From Antrodiella citrinella (taxonomy: Eukaryota > Basidiomycota > Agaricomycetes > Polyporales > Steccherinaceae): a stretch of 64,000 bases of DNA. Position 1 is the stretch's first letter, and each line of letters starts with the position of its first letter. The stretch covers positions 27,577-91,576 of the forward strand of contig SGPM01000078.1 of assembly GCA_004802725.1 (NCBI GenBank), written 5' to 3'. A program made the translations under genes and the position numbers. Below are positions 1 through 12,655 of the stretch, piece by piece. The notes beneath the pieces were generated by a model. It had not been told where the DNA came from. It searched no databases and saw nothing but the letters and a program-made list of their open reading frames with translations.

Positions 1-288
1 GCATTTTGTAAGCGCGCTAGTTAAAAACTGTTGGCTTAGGATCGTACCGTTTGGACATATTGTGGTACACCCTCGGCGGACGCAAGATCCGCAGGGAACT
101 TTCTTGTCGCACTTGAGCTTGAGTCTGCAAGGATTGGGTTTAAATAGGGTGGTAAGCAGTGGTCAACTAAAAACGCACCGTCTGCACTCGGCGCAAGATA
201 TTTCGCCCTTGGCTCGCTTGAGCTCAACATCTTCGTCTGACGCCAGCTTCCGAGACGACCTGCGCGGTTCAGGTCGCTCAGCAGGCAT
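1..288 (-). CDS. Zn2Cys6 transcription factor, 5' part only (TF1)
   Basis: This is the start of a fungal zinc-cluster transcription factor that continues off the left edge. Reading leftward, exon 1 is 288-179 (ATG at 286-288) and exon 2 is 124-48. They join across a 54-base GT...AG intron, and another donor follows at position 47. The spliced product holds a basic stretch, then a cysteine cluster CAECRRLKLKCD...PCGSC...C spaced C-x2-C-x6-C-x5-C-x2-C-x8-C. This binuclear zinc cluster binds CGG-type DNA half sites in this family. The start and the segment before the first cysteine (ELKRAKGEISCAEC) closely match the complete factor at 3261-7001, so the two are paralogues on the same strand. Nothing of the regulatory domain is in the window, so its target genes cannot be inferred. 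Confidence 0.8.
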
Positions 289-3260
289 AATATCGATAAC
301 AGATGCGTACGAGCAGATTCGAGAAGTTGATTAGGTAGAAGGGAACAGGAAAAATAGAAACGCGGATGTTCTGAACGTGCTTTGGCTTATAAAGCCACGA
401 ACACCCGTCAACAGCCGTTATAATAACATTTCTAGTCAGTCCACATTTTCCTGAATGAGATCGTTGGGAGGTCGCCGCCGCGGCATCACCTCCCCCTTGC
501 GCCGGTTCCTGCAGGTAAATTCAAGCCTCGGCAAGCGAACACGAGCCCAATGACCTCTTCCGGCGATGCACATTTGCTGTTTGTTTGGCGTGCCATCACT
601 TTTGCATTGCTACATCCTGTGAATTTCCCTGGTCGTCTCCTTCGCCAGATGGTAGATCAGGGATAACATAATAACGTAACCGACCGTAGCTCCCAATAGC
701 TCCTCCTAAGCTCCTCCTGGTGCCATGGTGAAGCCCGCAGAAATGTGCGGATCCGTCTGGATCCGTCCATTAACTGGTCGCCGCCGGCACTATAAACCAG
801 CACTGCAAGTCGATCTTGCATCGAGATCACCACTGGTTTCACGACAAATGTGTTTCAGCTATGTTACCGTAGGTAACCGTGTGGTTCAAAACACGTAACG
901 GTAAGACACCCACTAATACTGAGTGACGATGTGTTCATGACAGACTCGACCTCGAGCGTGGTAATCACAGATCATTTGTCATGAGAACCTGTTTGAAGCT
1001 CGTTCAAGTTGACAACCGACCTGAAGGACGACGGAACTGTTCGACTCACTTCCTCCATTCAGACTATGATCCGCCTCANAAAACCTCAAAGAGGTGTATA
1101 GAACATAGCGATATATCGAATCGGTCGAAGAAACAAAACAAATGTTCGAGTCGTGCGGAGTCCCACACGGTAAATGGAAAGAGTCCGAAAGACCCTGCAA
1201 GTGATCGAGCCTGAGATGATCTAGGCTTACGTCAAGATGAGAAGTTTGAGAAGTTTGTTCGAAGTTCTCACGACATGCAGAGGTTTTTACGCTGGCGGGA
1301 CATGTTGTTCACGAAAGGGATACCATATATAGTAACCCTTAGATTTTACGACAAGGGCATGCAGGGGACAGCGTCGGACTCGATTTCGGACACACAGAGT
1401 ACGACAAGTTCAGTCATGGCTTTCGACAACTCGGACAATGACATACAGGAAGTGCTGACCGCTATTCTCGATGTTTTAGTAGCACGGGCTGACCAAAATA
1501 TTGATGCATCAGCATCGCAAAGGTACGCTATGTAGCTTTCGGGTATTGAGGGGGTTGTATCAGAACATCCTTACAATCGTTCCCTCCATGACAGGAAGGA
1601 ATTCCCAAATTTCTACCAATGCACCACCGGTAAAAGCCACACCGGGGCCTTAGGCTCACGCTTGCGCGTGGCAACTCACCGTCGTGCTCAAAAAAGGAAA
1701 TCGTATTCCCTCTCGAAGAAGGCACAGGTTACAGTTGCTTCGGACCCTCCCATTTGCAGGCGGCGGCGGTCCTTCCTTTCTGGAAATCCTTACCCATAAT
1801 GACGGCGGACGGAATACGTGGTGCGTTGGCTGAACCCTCCGTCGGCATGATGGGGACTTTAGCATGGGATTATGCCCGATCGAGGCAACGCCACACCCCA
1901 AGGTAGATTGAAAGGAAGTGTCAATGACCTTGCACAGGACTGACATACATGACATCGTTGTGAGTTGTCAAAATCCGATCTTCATGGAACATTACTTAAC
2001 TTTATCCAGTGATGAAACGACCGTAAGGCATGATACCGTGTACGTATCCATTCAACGTCGATAGCCCGTCCTATCAATGTACTGCAGTCTGGATATTGGA
2101 TCGGAAGCGGCCGAACCCGGAGTGACTGCGCAAGGTTAAGGTTTGCTTTTACGGCTTCACCTCATCGCGAAGGAGCAATCCTTGGGTGAGGGTCCCGTGC
2201 GGTGCATTTTTCTTGCGTCGTCATGCATCGTGTTCGACACGCCTATCTCCTCCACCGTGAGGCCAAATACACCCACATTCACGTCGGGACTCGGAAGGTG
2301 CAGAAGCCTTCCTGGCAGGATTGCCTTGCACGAGCCTAGGTATCAATATCAAGTAAGTCTGAACTTCAAAAGGTGCTTCTCAAAATCAAAGTTATCATCC
2401 TAGTACCCTACCTTGTCGATCTATTTTTGCATCGGGAAACCATTCCGGAAATCGGGATACCTGCGATCGGTCTTTTTTGTTTTAGCGAAACATGTGCTAG
2501 CAGACCGGGGTACGGAGGACAACATAAGGAAACACACTTGCCTCTCTTGCTTGTACAGTAATGATGGGCCACGGAATGAAGTTAGGCCGCTACCTTTTTG
2601 AGTTCGATGCTCAACGTTGTTCCAAGTACCCTGCACACGCCCCCATGTGTAGCGCTGCTGTGACACTCAATGTGTATATGGGGGTCAGCGCATTGGAACA
2701 CCGTTTTTGCCTCGTTACAAAGGAAGACAAAAATTCGAAGCGCATAGCGACAGTGTACCAGTCACACGGAGTAGGCGTGTAGACAGCGTGTCAAATTGAT
2801 ATTCTGAAGGTCCTGAATTACAAAGATACAGTAAGACTGAAGTTTGGTGACATGGGTCCGAATCAAGACATAACATATGAGGTCAAGAAACAGGCACGAA
2901 GGGATACAGTGAACGGTTCAAAGAGTTTCAAGCAGTCGACGAGTCGAAGAAGGGACCGGAAGTGAGATCTGGACGACTCACGCAAAACATGTCGACCCAA
3001 CGGATGAGATACAAAGCACTCCGGAGAAGGAGGGATCCTCTAAAATAATATCAACACGGCTATCAGCGTTACAAAGCATGCAACAAAGACGCGCCCGTGG
3101 CGCATAAGGCTCAACTCCCAGTCCCGGGGGAGAAGCAAGAACGAAATGAAAGATTTAAACAAAGCAGAGCGCACAACGTTTGAAACAAAGCGGAAAGCAG
3201 CTGTTCAGAGGAGCAAGGGGTCCTCCCAAGGAGCACACGAACGAAGGGATCCGATTATTT
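289..3260. other. Intergenic region, no supported gene
   Basis: About 3 kb separates the start of TF1 from the end of TF2. It contains only short, unrelated open frames, the longest about 99 codons, with no recognisable domain and no convincing splice chain. The part next to 288 should hold the TF1 promoter. One N lies at 1079. Confidence 0.5.
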
Positions 3261-6200
3261 CTACCGCCCACCAAAATTTATCCCGTCCAAGTAGCCACTC
3301 TCGTGAATGAACGAAGCCCAGCGTTCGTCCAACCGAGACTCTCGTGACGCTAAGCCCAACGCAACCATCTCTGGAGGTGGCATGTACCCTTGCCGCATGC
3401 CCTGGAATGATGGATCCACGGGGTACGCCGACGGTTGTTGGTCACGGAGGTAAGCTTCTTGCTGTTGTTGTTGTCCATGTTCCTGCTGCGGCTGAGGAGG
3501 CATATTATTCTGGGGAGGGGGGTGGCGGTATGTAGTAGGTGATACGGCATTGTTTGAATAATCCTGCATCATTCGTTGGATATGGAGTGGCGGCGGCAGT
3601 GCGTGCATACCGGAATGTGGTTGCTGCTGACTGGGAACGGGTTGTGAATGTGAATGCGACGGCACGTGCTGATGTGGACCCGGAGGAGGGGCATGAGGAA
3701 GATGAGAAGAGGGATGCGGGTGGAGGTGCGTCTCGGCATGCTGCTGCATAGGTTGCCACTGTGGCTGCTCCGAGTAACCCGATCGAGGGTCGTCGTAGCT
3801 AGTATGTTGCACGGCATATGAAGGTTGAGCCGGGGGTGGTTGTTGGGGGTACCCACTAGCAAGGTATCCACGAGACTGCGGATACCAAGGAGAAGCATTT
3901 TGTGGAGCAGACACGGAGGACGCTTGTGGAATCGGAGGAACCGTCGGCGGTGCAATGACCGACTTGTAATCTCGTTCATAGGCTGACATAGATGCATCAG
4001 GCTGAGCCTGCTGCTGCATGTCTGAACCAGCACTCGGAGCAGACTGTATTGAGGGCGAAGGTGATAGACGCTTTGATTCCACGAGTCGGGTTTTGCCTGC
4101 AAAAATTTCCAACTCATCTGCATCGTCCGCAGCATCTACTTTCCACAGAGCACCATTGTGTGATCCTTCGGTTTTTGCCGCAGCCAAAGCGATCTGAGCC
4201 TTCTCTTTCAGTTTGTTGAGGATGGGCTTCGACGGGTGCAAGATCAGATAGGGTTCAACGTTCAATGAGAGAAAAAACGACAACGTACTAAGGCCTTGGC
4301 CGCACGCCTGCTGAGCTTCGCAGCTTTCGTGAATAGCTCACACGCAATATCGAGCTGACCAACAGCCTGGGCGGCCAGGGGTGAGCGAGGCCCTCTCGCA
4401 ACAACTGTACCAAACACCACCTTGACAACAACCATCAGTTCGCTACGCGACGTGGATTGCAGAGGAATGGAGGCGCACCGCGGCTGAGAATGCATACGTC
4501 CAAATCACCCAAAACCGTGCACACAACGTGGGCAACAAAGCAAACTGATCGTTGATAGCTTTGAGGATGGTGGAAGAAGCTCTGTACGAAGCAAGAAACG
4601 ACGGTGCATACTGGCTTCGGAGAGGGTTATCAGGGCAATCAATGATAGATTGGGCGAAAAAGGCTCGATGAATCGACAATAGAACTAGAAAGAAGGGAGG
4701 TGTTCAGCATGATCGACTCAGGCGAAAGCAGAGAACAGGAATAGTGGGCGGCGATCTGATGGCCTGTGTATACTCACTAACTTCTCGAGAATGTGACAGC
4801 GCGAATCGGGTCATTGAGACGGAGAGAGGAAGGGGCTCATCGCCCTCCATAGGCGTCTTGAGGTCTTCGAGAAGAGCGGCAGCTTCGGCTGGAATAGGAA
4901 ATTCCCGTACTTTGCGGTCCAATTCCATAATCGTGGCATACGACGGTGCCTCTGCCGTCAAGGTACTTGCAGCCACTTCTGAAACACATTCAAGGGCAAA
5001 GCGGAACCCCCACGTACCAACTACAGACAAAAGAGAATAAGTAGGGGGACATATGAACCTCCATCATATGTGACGTACAGTCGTTCTCAGGTTCACCATC
5101 TGCGGAGGCTTCTGTGACGGGAAACTTGCAGTCGATGTACTTACGGGAAAAGGACGGTGGTCGACCTGTCGTCAAGCTCTGCAAGTGGCGATGACACTCA
5201 GGCTTGGTCACGAATGGAGATGAGATCGCAGTCTCGCTTACCTGCCAGGAATCTGCGACGAACAGATTCCAGAACAACAGACGTCGTCTATTGACAGTGT
5301 CATCCGATAATCCCCACCGTGAGCTATCTCGGTGCAGACCAATCTGTAGCATCCCGGTGAGCGAAAGGAGATCTATGAGAAGTTTATAAGAACATACGCT
5401 GTGAGAAAGCTGAGCAGCGAATGCAACCAACGACCAAGTAGTCTCAAGGCTGGTCTCACCGCCAGACACTTCATTTCCAGCCAGACCGTTGTAAATGCTG
5501 AGGAGATGCAGCGCCTGGATTGTCACAGAGGAGGGCTTCTCCAGCACCGGCTGAAGACATAGTGCAGCGCGAGCTAGCTGATGATAGTGTTCGCCCTCAG
5601 CATTATACGGTTCTTGATTGAGATCTAGAAGGGCACCGACAGCAAAAATAAGATAAAGTAAAGCATAGTCATGGGGTCCACTATAGTCGTCTCTGAGTGC
5701 CGCGCCATCTGGGAGCGGTCGTCTGTATAGAGAAGGCAGCATCTCGAGGACAAGTTGTTCCCTAGATACGCCTCGGAAAAGCCATGCAGCATGTTCGAGG
5801 TACGCTTCGCTCAGGTGGCATGCCCTCTCCCAGGACGGTAGGTGACCTTCTATAATCTCCAGTACGGCATTGACGGAACCGACAGGTGTGAAAGGGAATG
5901 AGGAAGAGAACCGAATCATCTCCGCTGACAGAGGCGGGCTCAATGATTCACGGAAAGACTCTGGCGATTTGCTCCCTACGCTTGGAGTGGTAGACGGTGA
6001 GTCATTACTGGATGTCTACAAGATGATTTAGTCCAGGATGGCTCAAGAGAATGACCAATTCATTACTTACATAGAGCAGATACTAAGCATGCATGACATA
6101 TCGCATAGTGAGATCATAATTTCTCGGCTGTTTGACAACGGAGCACTCACCTCTGGTCCGCCACTTGGCCCGAAGAATCGAGAGACACCGTGGGCGTACA

Positions 6201-7001
6201 CAGAGAGCGTTCCAAAGGCCTCAATCACATCCTTCTGAAATTTCACGTCCGTCATTTCCGGAATAGGTCCGTCCTCGACAGTGGGCGTGGTAGTAGCATC
6301 GTCGTTGAGTAAAGGATGAGGCTCATTCGAGCATTTGGCCTGTAGTATGGCAAGTGCATCCTCTAGCTGCCGTATCCGCTCACCCATACGAGCTATACGC
6401 TTGTGCAGATGTTCTGTGGCCGCGAGCACAAATCTACGAACGACCAGGTCAGACTTCGGTCCCGAAGACGGCAGTAGATTACAATCCGTACCGTGTTCCT
6501 TGACCCGTAGCAAGACTCCCTACATACGCACCGCTCAACCCCAAAGAAACACACCATGCATATACAATGCTCACCGTTCGGACATAACGCAGCACATCCC
6601 CTTCGCTATATGACAGAGGTCAGTTAAACCTAGTATTTCGGCGCCACAAAGAAGACGATTGCTTACCTGACACGACTGGCACGGTATCGTCTTGTCGCAT
6701 TTGATCTGCAGCACACACGGTATGAATGGATGAGAAACGAAGGAAGAGAAGAGAGGGCACGTCAGCTCACCTTGAGTCTATAAAGGGGAGGTACGAGTGA
6801 TGTCAAGATTATAGAGGGAGAACAAGTGCGATCACCGCACCTACGGCACTCGGCGCAAGATATCTCGCCCCTGCTTCGCTTCAACTCTATCTCTCTCGAG
6901 TGGATGGTGTCGAGCTTGTCCTCGTCGTTGTCTTTGCGGACATGGCGGCGGACGCGAGCGGGTGGCTGGCTGTTTGGTTGCTTCGAATGGTCTGCTGGCA
7001 T
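3261..7001 (-). CDS. Zn2Cys6 fungal-specific transcription factor (TF2)
   Basis: This is a complete nuclear transcription regulator with many introns. Its ATG is at 6999-7001 and its TAG at 3261-3263. The N-terminal zinc cluster is built from exons 7001-6841, 6777-6771 (only 7 bases), 6705-6667 and 6605-6575. Exons 6519-6492 and 6433-6151 follow. They give PNGSLATGQGTRFVLAAT and then a heptad-like coiled coil (MGERIRQLEDALAIL), the usual linker and dimerisation segment of this family. The fungal-specific regulatory domain follows, with WNLFVADSWQ spliced to SLTTGRPPSFS at about 5.2 kb and FALECVSEVAASTLTAEA near 5.0 kb. The C-terminal third (about 4.2-3.3 kb) is rich in Pro, Gln, Ser and His, like an activation region, and ends WASFIHESGYLDGINFGGR. 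The family is common in basidiomycetes, but I do not know its targets. Exon joins between 5.1 and 4.2 kb follow family similarity and are less certain. Confidence 0.85.
6771..6777 (-). other. Seven-base microexon in TF2
   Basis: The bases 6777-6771 read actcaag on the minus strand. They lie between an acceptor (tatag, 6778 upward) and a donor (gtgagc, 6770 downward). They supply the third base of an Arg codon plus Leu-Lys, exactly the residues between CAECRR and the third cysteine in TF1, where no intron separates them. Skipping it would shift the frame and destroy the zinc cluster. Confidence 0.75.
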
Positions 7002-8743
7002 GGAGGGAGACGATGAGATCGAGAAGAGAGGTCTACTACGACTGGCTATTTCTGTTGCCGCTTCGCTTGCGCTGTAACATGGGAAATCTCNAATGATTGT
7101 GTGTTTCTTCCTTTCCCCGCTTTCGGTTGCTTCCTCTCACTAGTAGCAGCAAAATCACGGTTTTGTNTCCGTCAACTTCTNCTCNTCCTCAATNTTCAAC
7201 CATGACTTATGCCTACTTTCGAGACCATTTGCTGCGCAACACACAAGCCAAGCACTCAAGAAAGTCGACGTCGCTTGTTGCAATTCGGACGTCTGCGCAT
7301 GCCTGGACCTCTGCGCGACCCTCCGACCACATTTATCACGATGTTTCTAGGGCTTCTACACTCAGCTTGGCTGCCGTAACTNCTCCCTCTTGAGTCTCTT
7401 CCTTCCCGGTGAACTGCACGCGGCCACGGACCAGTGCAACACATTCGCCTTGTCGTCGTCATCAAGGACATATGTTCGCTTCTATGTTATCTCCACGTAC
7501 GCATAGTCAGCATGTCCAGAGTCCAGATGACTGTACCGATGTGAACACGAGCTCTGCCCTGCGATTGTATNAAGACTCGCGAGGTCAGGTGACTGAACCC
7601 TTTCACCTTATGATGGTGTTTGCACGGAACNATGACTCTAGCGACTATAAGATGCTTCAGGTAAGTTAAACTTCCAAAGCAATGCATCACTTTACCACTA
7701 ATCNGGGTCAATACTCGTGCTCTTGGACTTCGACGCNTTCCCCCTGTGCTGAAAGATTCTGCAGGTTCTCTCGTCTCATGTCTGGATGTTCTGCAATCTC
7801 GGAGCAGATGATNGCTTTNAAGTCTCCCCGTTTGCGTACCGAGATGACCATACATCCGTAAGCTGTGCCCCGCCCAATACTGCCCGACACACGATCTCAA
7901 GAGATGGACATGAGTGGAACGAAGGCAGTCATGGCTCTGATCACGATCGGTCAAGAACATACACGGATTCCATCTTAGCTCTTCGTATGTCAACGAACTC
8001 AAGAAGACTATCCANAGGTTATCTCATCCTTTTGTGACTTTTCTATGGGTCATCTGAAAGTAGCTCAGTTTGTCCAGCTGTATCTTCTATGTTCGCTGAG
8101 GGTGTACAGTACACGCCNTGGATTAAATACAAATACAAAGCCCGGCAGCGAGGTATCTATCATGTACGCTAAACGATGTCGCAACGAGCCAAACGCAGGA
8201 ACAGCAGTCAGACAAGCGGAAAACAGAAGAAACGAACCCTAGTGCTCTACCAAGGGTTATACACCGAGACAAGAAAAGAAAATGAGAAGACAAACACAGT
8301 AAAATCTCGGANNAGNANNAAGNCCNACAGTNNGACTGNCCNNACAGTCTGACTGTCCAGGGCGAGCGCATCGTAGCGCAGCAAGCAAACAAGGTGAGGG
8401 GTAGGTACTAAGGTAGGATATCCTCGTGTGAGGTGGCGATGACGATGATGGCTGCCATGCCCTCATTAGGGGGAGTATCAATAGGATGCAGGAGGCGAGA
8501 CAGGATCAACGAAGCGCATGAACACATGAAAAGAAGGTGAAACAGACACTACTACTATAGGAGCGCAGTTGCAACAACAATTGTTGCGATAATTCCTCTC
8601 GGCACTGCACCGCAGCATTCTACGTCGAACAGAATCCAGAGTCGCTGAAGCGTTCCGTCGACTTTGACGTCGTCTCCAATCTGACGTTATCTGGCGAGCA
8701 TCGCGGAATCAGATTATGTTTTTTGACCGTGAAGGTACTCTCA
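7002..8743. other. Intergenic region with many ambiguous bases
   Basis: This stretch holds the TF2 promoter side and sequence downstream of the CK2-like kinase. Single N bases are scattered from 7091 to about 8342. Several open frames of 60-170 codons overlap on both strands, but none gives a recognisable protein. Around 8310-8365 an acagt-gactgt motif is repeated among N bases. The N cluster suggests a repeat or allelic difference that the assembler could not resolve. Confidence 0.45.
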
Positions 8744-10123
8744 TCAGAGTAAGCACTCACTGAAGTACGGATGAGCGAGCGCCTCTGCTGCAGTGAGCCG
8801 CTCCAGGTGGTCGTATCGCAGCAGCTTGTCGAGCAAGTCCAACGCCTCGCGGGACACCGTCGGCGGACCAAAGGCGTTGAAAGGCACCCTCGCATAACTG
8901 TGGCACGTCAACGCGTCGACCAGCGCGATATGTCGGAAACAATTAGTGCTCTCGGAAGAGTCGGACAACCGATTTGAGTCCTCACCTCTGCAAAAGTGCT
9001 CTGTTATCGGTCTGAATGTACAGCCCGTATTTCTCCAGGTAGCGCTCGAATGTGTCTGTTCCGAGGACCTTCAGGATGCGAAGGAGTTGGTCTTCGTTGT
9101 CCCGACCACGGAAGAAGGCTTCCTTGCGGAAGACCTGAAGCAAAATGACATCGTTATCAAAACTGACAGACAGGATAGACTTCTGAAGCTCACCATGGAT
9201 GCTAACATGCACCCAACGCTCCACAAGTCTAAGCTGTAATCGTACTTCTCATACCCGACGAGCAGCTCGGGGGCCTTCCAGTATCGCGAACCTACACGTA
9301 CATGGTACTTTGTATCCGGATGGTAGAATTCGGCGAGACCCCAGTCGATGAGACGCAGCTAAATGGTTGGTTTTAGCGGCGTGGAGACTGGGAGGTATGG
9401 CAGTAGACTCACCTTGCCTCTCGCCCTGTCGTACATGATGTTCGCCGGCTTCAGATCACGGTGCATAATACCTCTAGAATGCACAAAATCCAAGCCCTGG
9501 ATGACACGGTGGAAGCATTGTGAGCAGCGACCAAATCTGATAATAGCTTTTCCAAACGCACCTTCAACAACTGAAACAAATAATGCTTCATCTCGGTTTC
9601 AGTCCAAACCGGGAACAACTCCTTCCACTCCGTATTGTCGACATACTCCATGATCAAGCTGTTCGACCGCGACGGGCCGTCCTGCACGACGTCAAGCAGG
9701 CTGATGATATTCGGCCCCCCTGTCAGGTTGCGCAGAATCTTGACCTCCCGCTTGATCTTCTTCTTCATCACCGGCTTCAGGACCTTGATGATACATCGGT
9801 CCTCGTTGGACATGTCTACCCCCTCGAACACCTAACACACACACAACACAACAAGAAAAGGTTCAGGCAATGCGTTAGTCGAGGCGTGCGAGCCATACAC
9901 GTACATGATACTCACCTCTGAATATTTTCCTCCACCCACTCGCCGAACAATTTCATACCGATCGGGCACGTTCCAGTCAATATGCAAACGTTCTTAACGA
10001 TCCCAGTCTCGTCAACAAAAGCCATACCACCGAACAGCAGACCGAGGAGTGCCACTCACCATAATCGTACCACCCTGCGCCCAGAGACGCGTTCACATCG
10101 GCGTAAACCCGCGACACCGCCAT
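8744..10123 (-). CDS. Casein kinase 2 alpha-like Ser/Thr protein kinase
   Basis: This is a CMGC kinase of the CK2 catalytic-subunit family. The ATG is at 10121-10123 and opens [11 protein letters not shown], the typical CK2 alpha start. Exons join to give a glycine loop ([11 protein letters not shown]), the basic KKKIKRE patch, [20 protein letters not shown] (DWG in place of DFG is a CK2 hallmark), [11 protein letters not shown] and [22 protein letters not shown]. All kinase subdomains are present. Two places differ from ordinary CK2 alpha: the segment normally reading ASRYFKGPELL is [11 protein letters not shown], and HRDVKPHN is HRDLKPAN. Since true CK2 alpha is extremely conserved, this is probably a diverged extra copy. 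The end is uncertain: the frame stops soon after HPYF at about 8744, but the gtgagt there could be a donor leading to another short exon. Confidence 0.82.
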
Positions 10124-10740
10124 GATCTCGCACCACCTGGAAAAACCTAAATACACTTGAGAAGGGGAGGGGGTATGCAAGAGAGGTCGTGGAGACGGAG
10201 GGTACCCTAGCCTGCACTCTCACAGTCGGGGGATCACGACTTGATGAAAGACACAGGCAGAGAAAGGTTGGGCATGACTCCGGCGTGCATCGTGGTCAAG
10301 GCGACCTTTCTCGCCAAAAGACTGTACCGATCTTATCTCTGCGATCTAGGCGCACTGGCTCGTATCTATCACATTGTTGAGAACAAGATCCGTTTGTTCT
10401 TCTTGGGTTTCTCGGACATTCCTTGGTCGATGGCTGGTTTTGGACATGTACCATACCATCCTACACCGTGCAATATATCTCCTGGACAGAATTACCTCAA
10501 ACTGGCAGTGTAAGAAGCTTACAGCAGGTACATGAGACCTGCAGAAAGATCATGGTCCAACGTTCAATAAACTTTCGCTAGCCATCTCGTAGGCGGTGAC
10601 CTAGGGTGACTTGCTATCCGCTCCGAAGACAAAGCGGATCATAGTCCATATGAGTACAGCATAAGAAGTACAGATTCGTTGGCACAACTCCATTGGTCAC
10701 GGGCCTCAAAAGAGTCCGTGATATTCCGCGAGGAACCCGT
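10124..10740. other. Intergenic, CK2-like promoter and otubain 3' flank
   Basis: About 600 bases lie between the kinase start and the otubain stop. I see no supported gene here. Confidence 0.5.
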
Positions 10741-11908
10741 TCAATGTTTCGCCAGGATATCATAGTGTCCGGGGCTATGGGATCAGCCGTCAGCGGGCTG
10801 ACAATAACACCACAGACAAAACTTACCGATATAGTAGCACTGGTGGTGGTAGCGAACCTTCCTGAGGTGGCGCGATCTGAAATTCGACAAAGTTGACCGT
10901 GCCATCTGTGCCATGGCCGTCCAGGTAGGCGACCTGTATGCTGAAGTTGAGCGCCTTGGTCAACGCAGTAATTTGAACGTGGTCTGTGGTATCATGTAAG
11001 CTATACAGCTCCTGGAAACACGACTAGATCTTACCTGCTTCTCTTCCGCACGCTTCTACAAAGTTCTCGCAAAACTCGCGTGGTTCGAGTTGATCCCCAA
11101 TCTCTGGGTGGAACAAGAACGGGGCGTAATTATCCTCGTCCGTACGGATGGTCGCAGATGTCAAGAGCCGGAGGTATACGACGATGCTATTGCTGATCTC
11201 CGCGTTCTGGAACGCGCCGAGCAATGACGACATGGTTAGCGTCTGTCCACCTGCTCCTGGCGTGAAGATGTGTTTGATGAGGTTCGCTAACGTATCATAG
11301 AAATCTTCGTAAACCAGCTTTTGGAATCCGGCTGCGGCCAGTATGTCCAAAGAAGATTCAAGAAGGCTCAGAGCCATGGAGGCCTCCATGTCCGGTTCTT
11401 GCGAGGTCATGAGACTTTCTACCCATGCGAAACCCAAAGCTATGATCCAATGAGTTCATGACCCATGAGAGTGGCGTCACACCAAAACTCACAACGGTAG
11501 AAACAATCCCCATCGCCTCTCGCCCGTCGGAAATGGGTGTAGGCCTTCCCCGACAAATAGTCGATCTGTTTCAAGAACGTCGCCGATCCTCTCTCGTACT
11601 CTTCACGCAGCGCCGAGAGTGGCGCGCTCTCGCTCAGGAGCGGACGGGTGGATGCAGTCTCGTCGAGCACATTCTTCAAGCGTTTCCATTCAGCATCGCG
11701 ACTCAGAAGCAGTGAGAAGTCAGACCGCCAACCTGGGTCAGCCGGTCCAGTTCGTCGACGCTCAGCGCGTTGATATCGTCTGTATTTGGAGTCACATAAG
11801 ATGAGAAACTATGCATAGATCTCACGGTAAAACACACATACCATTGAGATTTTGTGATTGTGATGCAGTTTCAGCGGGAGCTGGTTCAACTGGTTGCGGT
11901 TCAGACAT
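10741..11908 (-). CDS. Otubain-type deubiquitinating cysteine protease
   Basis: This is a peptidase C65 (OTUB1-like) enzyme, which cleaves ubiquitin from proteins in the cytosol and nucleus. The ATG is at 11906-11908 and the stop at 10741-10743. The spliced protein reads MSEPQPVEPAPAE, then a short acidic stretch, then RPLLSESAPLSALREEYERG. The catalytic Asp and Cys follow in RARGDGDCFYRSLGFAW, joined over an intron near 11.45 kb. Next come VVYLRLLTSATIR, the EFCENFVEACGREA helix and ITALTKALNFSIQV. The end, after a last intron near 10.8 kb, is PGHYDILAKH and carries the catalytic His. Order and length (about 300 residues) fit the family, with all three catalytic residues present. One intron near 11.7 kb uses a weak donor (gttggc). 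The catalytic pieces are clear, so the assignment is firm. Confidence 0.9.
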
Positions 11909-12655
11909 GTTCGAATTTAGAGATGAAGGAGTACAACAACTGTACAAGTACAAATTTGTCTCAACGCGAGAGAGGTATGACCAAGAAGTGGTGACATCAC
12001 ATCACGTCGGCTCGTTCCGCCATCGCTACGATCATCTCTAGATTCACTGGATCTGCTTCAGATTCATTGCGACTCGTACTTAGCAAGAATAAACATATCG
12101 AACTCGGACCTGAACAAACTCCAGGTCATGAATTGTTTCCGCTTTTACTTCCTGCAGGCGGCATCGCATTTAGAAATCACTCCCGCAACAAATCGTTAAT
12201 CGTATTGCAACTACACAAGCGGTGTCCGAGGACTAACTGTTCCCAAGATACCACCAAAACAACCAGGGACATATCGGAGGACACCCAAACAGCAGAGAGA
12301 GAGAGAGAGAAAACCCGAACCCAAAGTGAAATATCGTGTATGTGCGAAAGAAACGAGTAAATGAGCTCGATAAAGAATATGCCAAATGCCAAAACGTATG
12401 AGGTGACCCGAGTCAGAGTTCTTCTATCGTCCAAGCTCCACGTACAACAACAAATGAGAGAAAGAGACCAGAGAGGAAGCAATGAAACACCGTGGTTTAC
12501 AAATACACAATATGAAGACATCAGGCGATTCGTATGAGGGAACCTACATGCGCAATGCAAAAATGTTCATGAGCAAATGAAGGTCCAATGTTCGCCGCAT
12601 GCACAAGATATGATGAGAAGCAAGAACGCCAATGAAAAAGAAAACCCAGATTTTT
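11909..12655. other. Intergenic, no supported gene
   Basis: The otubain promoter should lie next to 11909. A GA-dinucleotide run sits at about 12295-12310. I see no open frame with family features. Confidence 0.5.

Noticed and set aside
7487..8002. Minus-strand 171-codon frame as a kinase or transposon remnant
   Set aside because: It contains N bases and no catalytic or transposase motif.
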